Positions 47,554-59,749 are shown, counted from the stretch's first letter. The stretch is 64,000 nt of DNA from Symbiotaphrina buchneri (GCA_001599915.1 BCIG01000023.1:461438-525437), one strand, 5' to 3'. Notes: generated by a model from the letters alone, not told the origin. Numbers and translations: made by a program.

Positions 47554-47641
47554 AGCCGAAGGCGGGGCTCGAACCCGCAACCTTGAGGTTGAACTCTTAT
47601 GAACTAAGAGCCACACGCTCTACCGATTGAGCTACCCCGGC
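47554..47641 (-). tRNA. tRNA-Lys (CTT) with 15-nt intron
   Basis: Minus-strand cloverleaf of 73 nt plus intron. Acceptor stem GCCGGGG pairs with CTTCGGC (two G-U pairs), discriminator T. D arm is GCTC/GAGC with loop AATCGGTA, and the T arm is GCGGG/CCCGC with loop TTCGAAC. The anticodon loop reads CTCTTA, then an intron of about 15 nt, then A, giving anticodon CTT at 34-36. The variable loop AGGTT fits Lys. The anticodon stem TGTGG/CCTCA has one T-T mismatch in this alignment. Internal A and B boxes are intact. Confidence 0.88.
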
Positions 47642-48528
47642 TTGCTCGAAGCCCATTTCTGAGCTCGTTGGAAAAGAGATGGAAAATGTAATATATATAT
47701 CAAACAACGAGGAGTGTAGAAAGAGCCAGGGGTCTCAACCTGGCGAGGTGGCCTCGGTGGCTCGCTAGGAGCACTTTGTTGATACGGCAGCCATTTCTGT
47801 CCTCATCAGTCATGCTGGGAAGGAATATATTTATTTCCATTACAATGGTAAAGTGAAGTATACGAGCTCTGGAAAAGCTTCCGCTACTTGACATTCGACA
47901 CTGGTTCTTCTGCTCTGATGAGCGCCGCGCCGCGGGCAAAACTTTATGGCGTGGTCATCATAGATCATGCTATTTATTAACATGGAGGCAGGTACAAACG
48001 AACGTCGTGCCAGATGTCTGCTGTAGCAAAATATTCTAGTTATGGCCACCAAGTTGCTGTAAAAAGTTAAAGCATGGAAGACTCTTTCCATTGTGCTATA
48101 AGAAATTGGCAAATTGGGTCTCGATTAAGCTGTTCTGGACAGCATCATACATTTTTCAAGAATCGGACTTCTAGCTCACCATTATCAGATGCAACCATAC
48201 TGCATTTGTATAGCAGAGGAGAAACAAAGCCCGCATGGAAGCGAACCATGTCATCCCCCGCGCGCAGGCAATTGATGGCTTGGTGCGCTCGGGCATTCCC
48301 GAGTGGACGGTCGCCGAATCGCGAATACCATAAAATACCTCAAGTCAACATCCTAAGGAGCTACTATTAAGGTACACATAGAAGGAAACAGTTCATGAAT
48401 CTCCACCATGAAGTGATGTACCTACTCTGTACTTAGTGCCCTACACCGGCCCCCGATATAAGAATTGGATAGTTGGACGCACAAGGAGCCAGTAGGAGGC
48501 TGCGCTGGGGTTGTCGCGACCTAGATGG

Positions 48529-49340
48529 ATGGAGGCTGCTGACCCTCCATCCGCGCCGGCGAACGGTAACGCCCACAGAGCAGAGAGGGCCGACAGTCCA
48601 GACAGTACCGCCCAGGAGAATGCTATAATCCCACCCTATTGGCGCCATCAGCGAGTCGATTCCCACTTATCCGTGGACAGCTCCCGAGGGACTACTATCA
48701 CGTTAGAGGATCATACCGAAGAATACTCTGAGAACAGTCGAGCCCTATGGGCAAAAGGTGTTACGGTCGATGACTACACCATTGTCAGTGGAAGCAGGAC
48801 CGGTGTCGGAGCCTACGTGGTCTGGAACTGCACTGTTGAGACGCTTGATGTATGTTTGTTCTCCGTCAGCACCGCGATCGTATCCTTTCGCGACCTTCCA
48901 TGGTGATACTGACATATGCCGTTGGTAAGGGTGGGCCCATGAAGCTAAGGAAGAGGTGCTCTATGGACTCCCAGCTGATTCTCCGTCACACGTAGCTAAC
49001 CAGAGACAGATATTCCGAATTCGATGAGCTGAGACGAAAGCTGTTGAAGACATTCCCCAATTCTGAGGCATCGATGCCACCACTGCCTCCTAAAAGTGTG
49101 ATATGTATGTTCCTCAACCTAACCATCAAGTGAATGCTGCTCATTGGGTGAGCAGCAAAGTTCCGGCCAAAATTTCTGGAACAACGACGTAACGGGCTCT
49201 CTTACTTCCTGAAGTAGGTTCTGTGGATGTGCTTTTAATTTGCTCTTCCAGCATGACACTTTGCTAATCATCAAAGTTGTGTATTGTTAAACCCCGAGTT
49301 TTCCGGGTCGCCTGTTCTGAAGGAATTTCTCTTCTCATAG
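48529..49340 (+). CDS. ypt35: PX-domain protein, Ypt35-like, 187 aa
   Basis: Five exons: 48529-48849, 48930-48955, 49010-49104, 49156-49213, 49277-49340; 188 codons with stop, all joins in frame. N-terminal 45 residues are disordered, then IPPYWRHQRVDSHLSVDSS and a PX domain. PX features are VDDYTIVSG, GAYVVWNCTVETLDGGP, the phosphoinositide-contacting RYSEFDELRRKL, the Pro-rich loop MPPLPPKS, and RPKFLEQRRNGLSYFLN. The end SPVLKEFLFS is typical. PX domains bind PI3P on endosomal and vacuolar membranes; yeast Ypt35 helps recruit Vps13 there. Exon 2 is a 26-nt microexon coding GGPMKLRK. Confidence 0.93.
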
Positions 49341-49795
49341 GCATTCACAATGCCTCCATGGACTGCATAATAGCTTAGCAGTGGGTTTGGTTGGCAGAGC
49401 ATGCATCCTATTCTTGTACATACTGATGGAGCGCATGGTTTGGCAAAGGCATTAATCCGGAGCATTGAAGCATTGAGAGACAGATTCCTCTCTATGGATT
49501 GGTGCAGGCATCTATAGAGAACTAATATGGAGGATGGAGGGCATTTTCAGCCTTTCTAGACGTCGTGACGATAGAATAGCTCTATGTTTTTGCCGGCCTT
49601 TGTCTGCTTGGCAAGTATGTACAGTGTAGTCCTCGCTAGACAGGAAGTCACTTCCAGGAAGCAACTCCATGGCAGTGGCCAAAGAACACGAAAACGAGAT
49701 ACTCGCCGTCGCGTGAAATCACACCAAAAGGTGCAAATCGACAATTCTCACGTGGTAGGGAGCAGGGAAGATGTTTGTCAAATCTCGCATGTACA
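49341..49795. other. Intergenic region, ypt35 to sas4-like gene
   Basis: About 455 bp in tandem orientation. No additional gene; the frames on both strands are shadows or short. Confidence 0.5.
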
Positions 49796-51401
49796 ATGGG
49801 CGCTCCTTCGAAACCGGCATTACGAAGGTCCGTACGGCGAGCGACTCCAACTGGTCTCGGTGAATCACCGACACAAAAGCATACAACACGTGGCGGGCCG
49901 CAACCCAGACGCGCGAAACGGGGCAGCATCATTGCTCCAAACACTATCGATGTTCCACCGGCGAAGAGGCCGCGTCTTGAGGTTCAAATTGACAGCAAAA
50001 TTCCGTCGGGGCTTCGGGCGCGCTCCTTGCAATTTGCTTCTTTACCTTCGATCGGTGCGGCAGCTGCTGGAAATGCAAGCAAGCCTCCGCTCCCTGATGT
50101 TACGGAGAGTGGAAACTTGTCATCTCAGTCGAATAAAGCAGAGCTTGTAAGAGGGCTTCCACTTGCAGCACTTCGAGCCAACAATGTTGAGCATGTCACC
50201 GAGGGCAACGAGCCTTCGCGTGACAATGAGAAACGTACTCTCCGGTCTCAGGACGGAGGGGTGCGCTTTAAGAGTGACCTCTCACTTTACTTTCCGAACT
50301 ACGAGGAAATAATCAGCAATGAACCCAAGGACGAAGGTTAAATATCCGTCAGTTCTATTTACTGCAGGCTAATTGGTAATGGCAGACTTCCTTGCTATTG
50401 ACACTCCCATTTTCGTCGACGATGAAATGTCCACAACATCACCAGCGCGCGGCGTAGGGAAACAAATTGGCAGAAAGCGGAATTCGGGGACTATATGGCA
50501 CAGCTTGACTTCTCCGCCAGGCCGGACCTCCGTTAATTCAGAAGAGTCAGAAAAACTGAATCACTCTCAAAAGATTGACTTTTCCTCGATTGAGAAAAGT
50601 GTCAGGCACACAGGGGAGGACCCTTTGGCGGATGCAATATATTCGAAGGCACATCGGCGTGCTGAACGACAGGAGAAGCAATTGCGCAATATTGAGAAGG
50701 AGAGGGCACAACATGAGAAATTCCATCTTGAAAGACTGCTCGAGGGCCTCAAGGGACCGGACTGGCTGAGGGTGATGGGAGTCAGTGGTGTTACCGAATC
50801 GCAGCGGAAGGAGTATGAACCTAAAAGGGACTTCTTCATCCAAGAGGTTGGAGCACTTGTCGAAAAGTTCCAAGTATGGAAGGAAGAAGAGAAACGTCGG
50901 CGGGTAAAAAGAGAGCAGGCTCTTCTGGCCGAAGAAGAAGAGGAACTTGCCGAGGAAGCGGTGGAAGAAGGCGACGAAGGGGAGCAGAAACAAGCAGACG
51001 ATCACGACGAATCAGCCCAGGAAATGGCTTCAGACGTCACTGACTCAGATGGCGAAGAAAACGGTGATCCACCTGATTATAACGATGTGGATGCGTGGGC
51101 AGCAAGACAATTACGGCAGGAAGCCATCTCCGCCACGAAGAAAAAGAGAAAAGCAGCTGCGCCTCCAGCAGAGCAGCCAGAGCAGGCAACCAAACCTTTT
51201 ATTTCATTCTACAACAAATCTTACTTGCGCGATGCGGCTGTTGGCAAACTTCGACGTGGTAGGACTGTTACTGCCTTTGGTTGCCCCATACCCATTGCTG
51301 CGGAGAAGGACTTTGCGTTACCGACAGACATATTGACTGAAGATGCTGTAATGGCAAATGCCAGGAGCAAGCGACGTCTAAAGCGTCAGAGTCGGGGTTA
51401 G
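49796..51401 (+). CDS. SAS4-like chromatin silencing complex subunit, 518 aa
   Basis: Two exons, 49796-50336 and 50386-51401 (GTTAAA..GGCAG with a CTAAT branch site), 519 codons with stop. The N-terminus is basic (MGAPSKPALRRSVRRATPTG, PPAKRPRLEVQ), likely nuclear. A short motif RTLRSQDGGVRFKSDLSLYF precedes the intron. The core at about 259-350 (DPLADAIYSKAHRRAERQEK, HEKFHLERLLEGLKGPDWLR, GVSGVTESQRKEYEPKRDFF) fits the domain of Something-About-Silencing complex subunit 4, partner of a MYST-type histone acetyltransferase. An acidic EEEEELAEEAVEEGDEGE stretch and a conserved C-terminus (KSYLRDAAVGKLRRGRTVTA) follow. The exact complex in this fungus is inferred. Confidence 0.85.
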
Positions 51402-52124
51402 TTGGACCGCTTTTTTGGCAGAGTCTAGGCGCATAAGGGCATCTTTTTCGCCCGACGGTCATATTGGTGTTGGGGCGTGGCGGGCATGATAACGGCGTTC
51501 CACGGTGAAGAACTGAGCGATACCGGAATATATTTTTACTCCGAGCTGCTTGGGTGGCAGTGTAATTTAAATGTATCTTAATCAATGGTTGAGTAGATAA
51601 CCTCTTCCATAGCGACTCACTCGTGGATTGATCACCACGATAAATAGAGTTGTACGGGTCAAGTTCGCGTTAGTCGCACTAGTGAGTGATTGGCGCAAAG
51701 CTGCTGTTACTCGCGCGCGGCTTGAAGTGAACAATAGCCATACCTCGACTCAGCTTTACCTCATAACGGCAACTATGACGGCCGCTCATTACACCCGCTG
51801 AAATCACTGGAAGGACGTGGTCAAGAAGAAGGCCGTGGTTGTCGGTGGCTGTCTCTCTTCTCACTGGTTCGCTCATCTACTGTGGTCCGACTCGGCAGGT
51901 CCGATATCCTTCCGCACCCTATCACATCACCTCGTACGGGTCTTCATCACGCCGAGGTCCTGCCGTTTCGTACTCCCGTCACGCCCTGGGCCGTGAGAGT
52001 CCGCCAAACTGTGTCTCTTCCCGGGAATATAACGACGTCCGTGGCTCATTTAATGCTTGGCCGATGAGTGAGGTTCTGGGTCGTTGACCGCAGACGTCTG
52101 CTGGTCACGTATCTCTGGATCACC
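51402..52124. other. Intergenic region between sas4-like gene and taf2
   Basis: About 720 bp in tandem orientation; presumed terminator and taf2 promoter. An in-frame open stretch without ATG precedes taf2 from 52068. Nothing else is supported. Confidence 0.5.
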
Positions 52125-55100
52125 ATGGTCCCTCTTGCGGAGGTACCGGGACCTGTTCCCTTGCCACCTGGCTTAGGATTTTCTGTGTCTCATCAGAAGG
52201 TGGAGCTGGATCTGGACTTCTCCACGCGCAGTTTGAAAGGGAAGACGGAAATAACGATCAATCCTCACTACAAAGAACTGAAGACCATCCGCTTGAATTG
52301 CAGGGAGAGTGTGATCAAGCGCATTGTAGTGAACGGTCGAGGGACAGGTTCGAAGTACCAAGAACCTTACACAAAGTTCGACGTTTACTCGGCGTCAAGC
52401 GTCCACCAACACCATCAGGTTCGGCGACTGTTAGCCCCGTTGGTTCAGGAGCCGCCGGAGCAGGAGTTGGTTGTGAGCTTGGGACGTGTCAAGGTTGAGG
52501 AGCTGGACCCATTCTCTATTGAGGCACAGAATCAGCTTGCAAGATCCAGTAATGGCATGAGACGGGAATCTGTTGATGCGTCCATACTAGCAGCTACGCC
52601 CGCTCCAAGGACGATGGAAGGGCATGAAGGCCCAAGATTCAGCCCCATAACCGTGGCCATTGAGTTTGAAACTCGTAATATCCGTCATGGCATGCAGTTC
52701 GTGGGATGCGAGCAGGGCGACCTACGATATCCTCATGCGTACACACAAAACTCGTTATTCCCTGGGGCTGCATGCTGCTTGTTCCCGTGCGTGGACGAAC
52801 TCTCTTCTAGACACACATGGGAAATATCAATCCGCTCCCCACGGACATTGGGCGACGTAATAAGGGAGTCCCGACATGTGAAGTCAGACCTTGCCATATC
52901 GCAACCTGAGGCGAGGAAAGATCGTCTCCCCAACGGTGGTCTGAATGGAGAGCATGTGGAAAGTCGTATGTCAGATACTGACATTCAATCGTCAGGCTTT
53001 ACCGAAGAGGAGCTCGCATTGGATATGTCGGTCGTCTGCTCCGGTGATATGACAGATGAGGTGCGTCTTGTGTGCAGCACAGGGTATTTTTGGTTGACGT
53101 TCTGCAGATCATTGACCGGATCGATCCTTCCAAAAAGACAACCTCATTCATGTGCTCTTCAGCAGTCTCACCGATGCACATAGGATTTTCGGTTGGCCCT
53201 TTTGAACATGTAGACCTCGCAGAATTCCGAGAGAGTGACGAGGACAACAAACTCGGCCAAAACGCGGTGCCAGTACATGCTTTCTGTCTACCGGGGAGGG
53301 GTGATGAGGTCCGGAACACGTGCATGCCAATGGCAAAAGTGAGCCCCAGCTCCATATATGTATCCTTCACTTGCTTACAAAAGTAGGCCATTGATTACTT
53401 CACGGTAACATTCGGATCTTATCCGTTCACCAGCTACAAAATGGTGTTTGTCGATGAATTACGGAGAGATACGGTTGAGACCGCGTCTTTATCAATTTGT
53501 AGCAATCGTCTCCTATTTCCTGAGGATATTATAGATCCTATGGATGCTACGACACGGCTCCTGGTACTTTCTTTGGCGCAACAATGGATAGGAGTCGACA
53601 TCATTCCGAAGGAACCTACAGATACCTGGGCTGTGGTTGGGATTGCCTGTTTCATTACGGATATGTTTTTGAAGAAGCTATGCGGGAACAACGAGTACCG
53701 GTTTCGACAGAAGACTTTATCAGACAAAGTTTGTGAAATGGACGTATCCAGACCGTCCATTCACTCACTGGGTGGGATTTTATCCGTTGACCCTTCAGAG
53801 CTCGAGTTCATCATACTGAAGGCGCCACTGGTGCTGTTCATATTGGACAGGAGACTTACGAAGGCCAGTGGGTCCTCTGGCTTGTCTAGGATCATCTCAC
53901 GGATCTTTCTTAATGCCAAAGTCGGTGAACTCGCCAACAGTGCTCTCGCAACCGCCACATTCATTCGCATATGCGAGAAGTTGGGGCATACCAAACTTGA
54001 TACATTCTTCAATCAATGGGTCTTTGGTGCTGGCACCCCCAAGTTTTACGTTACACAACGATTTAATAAGAAAAAGCTAGTCGTAGAAATGCTGATCAAG
54101 CAGGTTCAAGGGGAGCAGACGTCAGCCCGTGATCTGGATACGGAGACCTTCATGCGGGATGTTGAAGAGGAAATCCACAATGTGTATGCAGCGCCAGTAC
54201 AGCCGGTATTCACGGTAGGACTGTCCGGTACTATCTGTTATTGACTATGGTACTAAACTGGCGGTAGGGCCCCATGACAATCCGGATTCACGAAGCAGAT
54301 GGCACACCATATGAACATATCGTCGAGATCAAAGAAGCTTCAACCCGCTTTGAGATCCCTTATAATACAAAATACAAGCGTCTGAAGCGCAGTAAGAGGC
54401 AAAAGGAACGTGCTGCTGCAGCGGCGGGTGTTGAGATCGCAGTAGACCAAGACGACGTCCTCCTTTATTGTTTGGGGGACGTTCTTCAGTCGGAGGAGGA
54501 AGTCGCGGAATGGAGACTAGCCGACTGGACCAAAGAAGACGAGGACCGTATGGGTCAAGAATCATACGAGTGGATCCGCATGGATGCAGATTTTGAGTGG
54601 ATCTGCAAAATGGCCATGAATATGCCTGGCTACATGTATCTCTCGCAGCTGCAACAGGATCGAGATGTGGTTGCCCAGCTAGAGGTAAGTGACTGTGAAC
54701 ATCTGCCGAGGAACCAAGATCTGACGCAATCTAGTCCATACAATATATGGCGGGCCAGAGAGAACATCCCCTGATATCGACCATCCTCGTCCGAACCCTC
54801 ATGGATCGTCGCTATTTCCACGGCATTCGTACTTCAGCTGCACACGCCTTGGCGAAGAACGCGAAGGACGAATTAGACTGGATCGGTCTGTTTCACCTGG
54901 AGAAGGCGTTTCAAGGATTCTTCTGTTTCCCGGATTCTCCAATGACCCGTTCCAATGACTTCTCAGATCGCGCGTTGTACTATATCCAATGTGCGATTCC
55001 ACGAGCTATGGCAAAGGTTCGGAACCACAATGGACGGACTCCAATGCGGGTGAAGAAGTTTCTGCTGGACAAACTCAAGTTCAATGACAACGCAAATAAT

Positions 55101-56316
55101 GAGGTAGGTCTTTCTTGGCCCTCTGCGAACCCCCGCAGCTTACGACGTTGACAGTTCTCGGATTGCTACTATGTCTCGACACTGATGACAGCGTTAAGCG
55201 ACTCACTAGTCCCCGCTAGCGGCCACGTTGACTATGGGTTTGATATGGAAGACGATGAAGATGATGATGCTCGCTTCCAGGCGGTCGTTTTTGACGAGAT
55301 AGAAAGATACCGACGCATGGATGAGTGGATCGCCTCGTATCAGAATATTTATTCCATCACAGCTCTGGAATCTGAGCAGCGCTTGGCGAAAGCGAAGATC
55401 ATTCCCCTAAGCGTTCCAAGGTTTCTCAAGTATACCCAGGACGGCACATTCCCCGCTCTTCGAATTCAGGCATTCGCGTGCCTTGTTGAGTTGGGACTTC
55501 TGAAGAACGACATGGTGCTGCGGTATTTCTTGTCGACTCTGTCCACCGATGCTTCGCCGTATATCCGGGAGAAAATGCAACGGCTGTTTGGGAAGGCACT
55601 AGGAATGATAGCAATTGAGGAGAAAAAGCCTGTTGAGAACGAGCCACAGCACGAAGGCTTGGTAATCGAACAGGAAGCTTCGACTGATGCCAGACAAGCA
55701 ACTTTAGCCAGGACACAGACCATTCCAGGAGCCATCGCTGCTCTCAAACATGAACTGGCCGAGAAGAACGCCTTCAAGCAGGCTCTATGGGAAGCAGTAA
55801 TGTGAGTGACCTGTACTGTCGTTGTATCGACGTCTTGCTGACAGAGCTTCAAGGTCTCCATGCATCGATGCTTTCCAGATGCGTGATCTTCTCGACATCT
55901 GCAGTGTCCTTTACGAAGAGATCAACGGCCTCGTGGTAGTTTTCAAATACCCCCGGTATTGGAGGGCACAATACCTTGGTAAGGGGAAAATGAAGTTCAC
56001 CAAGACGGGTAGTTTTCGCACGAAACCTTGGTTACCTCCACAGCCACAAGTACCACCTGCCGCTCCACAGATAGCTTCCAAGGCTCCGCCAGTTGAACGT
56101 GAGAGCCAGAAGCCGACTGCAGCCCCACATGGGCCACCTTTGAAGTTAAAGTTCACCCAAAAGAGGCCGTCCCTGCCGCAGCTTCCGATACCCCCTGGAG
56201 AGCCTGCCATTCCGGCTGGCGGACGCAACGGCCCTTCGCCTGGGGCCGGCTCGCCACCAGCAGAGATCAAGAAGCTCAAGATCACTTTCAAAAAGCCAAA
56301 TGCTGCCTCGCCATGA
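52125..56316 (+). CDS. taf2: TFIID subunit TAF2, 1299 aa
   Basis: Seven exons: 52125-53060, 53108-53338, 53387-54214, 54268-54684, 54735-55103, 55155-55801, 55845-56316; 1300 codons with stop. TAF2 is an M1-aminopeptidase-like scaffold of the general factor TFIID and contacts promoter DNA at the initiator. Seen here: the N-terminal beta domain (GFSVSHQKVELDLDFSTRSL, KGKTEITINP), FPCVDELSSRHTWEISI, the inactive catalytic-like domain (AIDYFTVTFGSYPFTSYKMV, ATTRLLVLSLAQQWIGVDII) with no HExxH zinc motif, and the C-terminal HEAT-like part (EHPLISTILVRTLMDRRYFH, GIRTSAAHALAKNA). The end has two basic repeats, LKLKFTQKRP and LKITFKKP. All introns are 43-53 nt. Confidence 0.95.
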
Positions 56317-57018
56317 CGTGTCGGGATGTGTCTCCTTGGTCGTCCCTGGCAACGCATAGTCCTTCTTGTCGCAATATCTTTGGTCTGAATCAGCATTTAA
56401 AAGCATGGCGCAGGTGGAAAATGCCCTGCGGCTGGCGTTGTCGGTCCAAGTTGCTGGTAAGCAACGACGTCATCTTTTGATCAGATAGAAGCTCGAAGAG
56501 CATGAGATAATCCTGCATCCATACAAACGTGCCCATGAGATCAAGGTGATGTGCAGTATGATACAGCCATTTTCAGGTGTAGATCGACGTTTTTCTCAGC
56601 TGTGTCGGCATGTCGGCATGCCCATATGGCTAAAATATTCGCCCTGGTAGAAAATTGAGGCAATTTGGCCAATAATCTCCAGCATGGAAATCGTTTGTGG
56701 AAGCCCAATTGGGAATGTTATCCAATTTCCGTAGACCTAGGATCTTCTGCTCGGCGAAGCATACCTTCAGCTGGTATAGCAGGTGATATGGTGTATGGTA
56801 TCCTGGCCAAACAGCCTCCAGGCGTACTGTATCAAATGGCCGGCACAGGAGCAGTCGCAAGTCGTGGCCGGCAGACATCTCACGTACTCTCTCATCGCCT
56901 TAGACTCTTCTTCGCCTCTGTTTTCATGCGGTGGTGCGATCCATTCTCCGGTTGCAGGTGGACGCTCCTACGCGGCTCGCACGCGGGGCCATCTGTGACC
57001 GGTAGAGCCGCGAACCCG
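56317..57018. other. Convergent 3' flanks of taf2 and cdc26
   Basis: About 700 bp without a supportable gene. The open frames here are short or antisense to cdc26. Confidence 0.5.
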
Positions 57019-57234
57019 CTAGTTCCTCTGACCCACGCCGATCCGCTCTTCTCTGGTCCGAATGACCCTCGCCTTCTCCCCAGGAAGGGGTCTCAGCTCA
57101 TCGTTAGGGTCTATTGGACCCTTGTCCTTCTTGACGTTCTCGCCCAGGGAACCATTGCGCGCCGCTCTTGCGTCTTCGAACGCCGCCACGTCTTCGGCGG
57201 TAAGTGTGATTGCCGTTGGATTGCGGCGCAGCAT
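57019..57234 (-). CDS. cdc26: Anaphase-promoting complex subunit CDC26, 71 aa
   Basis: Single exon on minus from the ATG at 57234. The start MLRRNPTAITLTAEDVA matches the hallmark of CDC26 orthologues (human begins MLRRKPT...), where the N-terminal segment docks into the TPR superhelix of APC6/Cdc16 and stabilises it. The remainder (AFEDARAARNGS, DPNDELRPLPGEKARVIRTR) is polar and disordered, as expected. Length fits the family (about 70-125 aa). CDC26 is a small structural subunit of the APC/C ubiquitin ligase. Confidence 0.85.
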   Translation of the reverse strand: MLRRNPTAITLTAEDVAAFEDARAARNGSLGENVKKDKGPIDPNDELRPLPGEKARVIRTREERIGVGQRN

Positions 57235-57527
57235 GGTGAGTATTAGGCTCCGGCTTCTGTAAAATATGTTAAGAATAAGTTTGCTGGAGAGACAAGAGTA
57301 ATTCTAGGCGGGAGAAGGATGTTTGCACAAGTCTGGTGTTTTGTTGTGAATGCGGAAGATTCACGGTTCATGTGAAGGCCATGGCGGCAGCGGATGCGGA
57401 GTCGGAGAATGACTAAGCCGAGTTCAACACCGCACGGGCAACTAGTTGACTTGCACCAGGGACCAGCAAGACATATTTTGTATTTGCGAGCACAAGGGGC
57501 ACCACCACCCAAAGAGCCCCGTCCATT

Positions 57528-58728
57528 ATGCACAAATGGCACATCCCTTCCGGCATCAGTCGGGCAAGATTTGTGGGCTGTGAGTCCACAAGGCTTGCGG
57601 AGGGCATCACCTCGTCGCTACGTCAGTTTCACATATCAGCTTCACGATGCGAAGAGCAGCAGACAGCCCGTAAGCGTCCCGTTTGGTGACTGACAATTAA
57701 GTTTGAGTAATACCTGCTTACAATGTCTAGCGGCGGATTCACCGAAGCTTCGGGGTAAGAGAAACACTGAGAATGCGAGCCGCGAAATCCAAAACCTCTT
57801 CGCCAAGGCGTCAACCCCAGGGGACTCCTCAAATTTCACCATCCGTAGAGTGGTATTTGGAGGTGTCGATGCACGGTCACTAGCAGCTCGCCCTACTGGG
57901 GCCAGTGACCAGCAAGCCCCTCGGAATACAACTTTTGGGAGCCCGTCCGCAGGACGCGGTAGCCCCAGGGGCGGACTGCGTAGCCGAGGTGCAGGACGAG
58001 GACGAGGAAGGGGCTCGCGGGGAAGGGGTCGGGACTCGGAAGGTAGAGGCGGCCGTCGGCGGCCCAGAAGGGAAGCGTATGAGACAGAGGACGGCGAAAT
58101 GGGGGAGCAATGGGAGCCAGCAGAGCTGGAATGGAAGGAGATGGTTGCGGAGCGGGACAGTCCGAAGCCTGTCACGTTTGAGCCACCTCAAGCGATCGAC
58201 CTGACGGGAGAGGGCCCTGCGGTGATACCTGGAGACCGGGGTAAGGCGGAGATCGTGTACGAAGGTATGCAACTGCTGAGTCGACGCCCATTTGGGCAAT
58301 GGAGGACGATAGAAGAGCTGGTCGATCGGCTGATGACCGGCGAATTCATACGTTTCGAGTCTGACCAAGAAAGGGAGAAGGTGGTGAAGGAGGCCGAGAG
58401 GTTGAGCCAAGAGAGGGCGAACGGGCTGGCAGACCGAAAAGGAGAAGTGGTAGAGAAGGAGGAAGTAGGATTCGAGCCCATTTCCAAGGAGGGTCAAGAA
58501 TCGGTTCTGGTCCAGTTGGTTCAAGGGAAGTACAAGGAGCTGCGCAGCTCCATAGAGAAGGCTGGTCTGCTAGAAGAGGTGGCTAGAATGGCAACCTTGA
58601 ACCCAACCTACAGACCGAGGGATTCGGATTCCCTCTTGCAGAGGGTCCAGACATTGATGCCCACTTCCAAAGGTGCCGATAAGAAAACGGAGCCTAAAAA
58701 GGGGGCGCAGAAGGCGAAATCAAAATAG
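57528..58728 (+). CDS. Probable mitochondrial protein with RG-rich region, 379 aa
   Basis: Two exons, 57528-57669 and 57731-58728 (GTAAGC..GTCTAG, 61 nt), 380 codons with stop. The N-terminus MHKWHIPSGISRARFVG and SSLRQFHISASRCEEQQ is a typical fungal mitochondrial presequence ending at an FHxSA-like cleavage region. Then comes IQNLFAKASTPGDSSNFTIR. Residues about 123-161 are an Arg/Gly tract (SRGAGRGRGRGSRGRGRDSE and GRGGRRRPRR) of the RNA-binding type. The C-terminal part (MQLLSRRPFGQWRTIEELVD, QEREKVVKEAERLSQERA) is helical and charged, with a Lys-rich end. A role in mitochondrial RNA or ribosome function is possible from composition and neighbours, but I do not recognise the family. Confidence 0.8.
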
Positions 58729-58837
58729 ACCTTGCCTTTAGATGCCATGTATTATATTGCTCCAATGTATCATACCTGATCATGATATGACATGGCTCAA
58801 CCGGATTCTCGGCTTGACAATGGTATTTTGATTGGAA

Positions 58838-59749
58838 TTACGCTTGTTCAAGGGCCTTTTTAGCTCCTTCAACCATCTTCTTTACCTCGCCTTGACCCTT
58901 TTCGACGATCTTGTCCATCTCCTTGGCGGCCTTTCGTAGATCGTCCTCAGGAACCAGCTTATGCATGACCTTCATCTTCTTCTGGTGCGCCTGTCTAGCA
59001 TTCCTAATCTCAATATTCGCCCGTTCCCCCGCTGCCTGTGCGTTCTTCATCTCGGCCAGCCGTGACTCTTTGGTCGGAGGTGGAACGGCAACATTGAGCT
59101 GCAAAGCGTTTTGAGGATCGGGCTGGGGAGTCAGAGATAGATTCGCGCCTTGGATCGCAGAGGAGACTGCTTTGACATGCTAAATCCTCGTTGTCAGTCC
59201 CGCTGGCCCACGCACAGATCAAAGAAGGTAGAGCGCAATCCGTACATCCTTGTCCCCTACCAGCACCTGCAATGTCCTGCCACCCTTGGGCACCACCTGC
59301 GCCAGGTCACCCAACCGCACAGTCTCTTTGGCCCCTTTGGTCAGGTGCACTCGAAGCGCTTCAAGCACGTCCGGCTTCGGCCGGCCTCCGGCGCGCAGCT
59401 TGGAGAGGTCATCTCGTAGCCTGCTCAGCGCCTTTTCAATTGCAGCCTCGAGGATCGAAAAGTCGGACGGGTCAGGAACTGGCTGTTCAGCTTTGGCCGC
59501 TCGCGCCTCTTTGCCGCCTTTCTTGTAAAGCGGAGAGGAGGCAATGAGGTGGCGCCTAGGAGCATGTGCCGGGCCTGCTGGCGGGATGAAGAGCTGCTTG
59601 TGGATGCCGCCGATGGGCAACACGGGCCTTTAATGTTGACCGTCAGCTATTGTAAGAAACTCAATGGGGCAAATGTGGCATTACCATGGTCGTATATAGC
59701 GGGTAGGGATTGGGACTCTACATGAACGTACGGCCAACGGCATAGTCAT
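58838..59749 (-). CDS. rrf1: Mitochondrial ribosome recycling factor, 262 aa
   Basis: Three exons on minus: 59749-59685, 59627-59246, 59179-58838; 263 codons with stop. The presequence is MTMPLAVRSCRVPIPTRYIR, continuing through HAPRRHLIASSPLYKKGGKE. The RRF body follows: SDFSILEAAIEKALSRLRDD, LEALRVHLTKG, LGDLAQVVPKGGRTLQVLVG, HVKAVSSAIQGANLSLTPQP, LQLNVAVPPPTKESRLAEM, and IRNARQAHQKKMK with a C-terminal helix. With EF-G it splits post-termination mitochondrial ribosomes. The frame of exon 2 has no internal ATG at its start, so the upstream 65-nt exon is needed; another in-frame ATG lies further upstream. Convergent with the 379-aa gene. Confidence 0.93.

Larger units (their letters stand above)
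46600..48528. other. Repeat- and tRNA-bearing intergenic region
   Basis: Apart from the minisatellite (46959-47150) and the tRNA gene (47554-47641) I see no gene. The stretch is A/T-rich, especially 46950-47560, with poly-A runs near 47465 and 47530. A TACTCTGTA motif is at 48423-48431 in the promoter of the PX-domain gene. Confidence 0.55.

Noticed and set aside
52068-52124. Upstream extension of the TAF2 frame
   Set aside because: No ATG before 52125; the extension would need a non-ATG start.
56665-57246. Plus frame of 193 codons
   Set aside because: Overlaps cdc26 in antisense and its N-terminal part has no recognisable feature.
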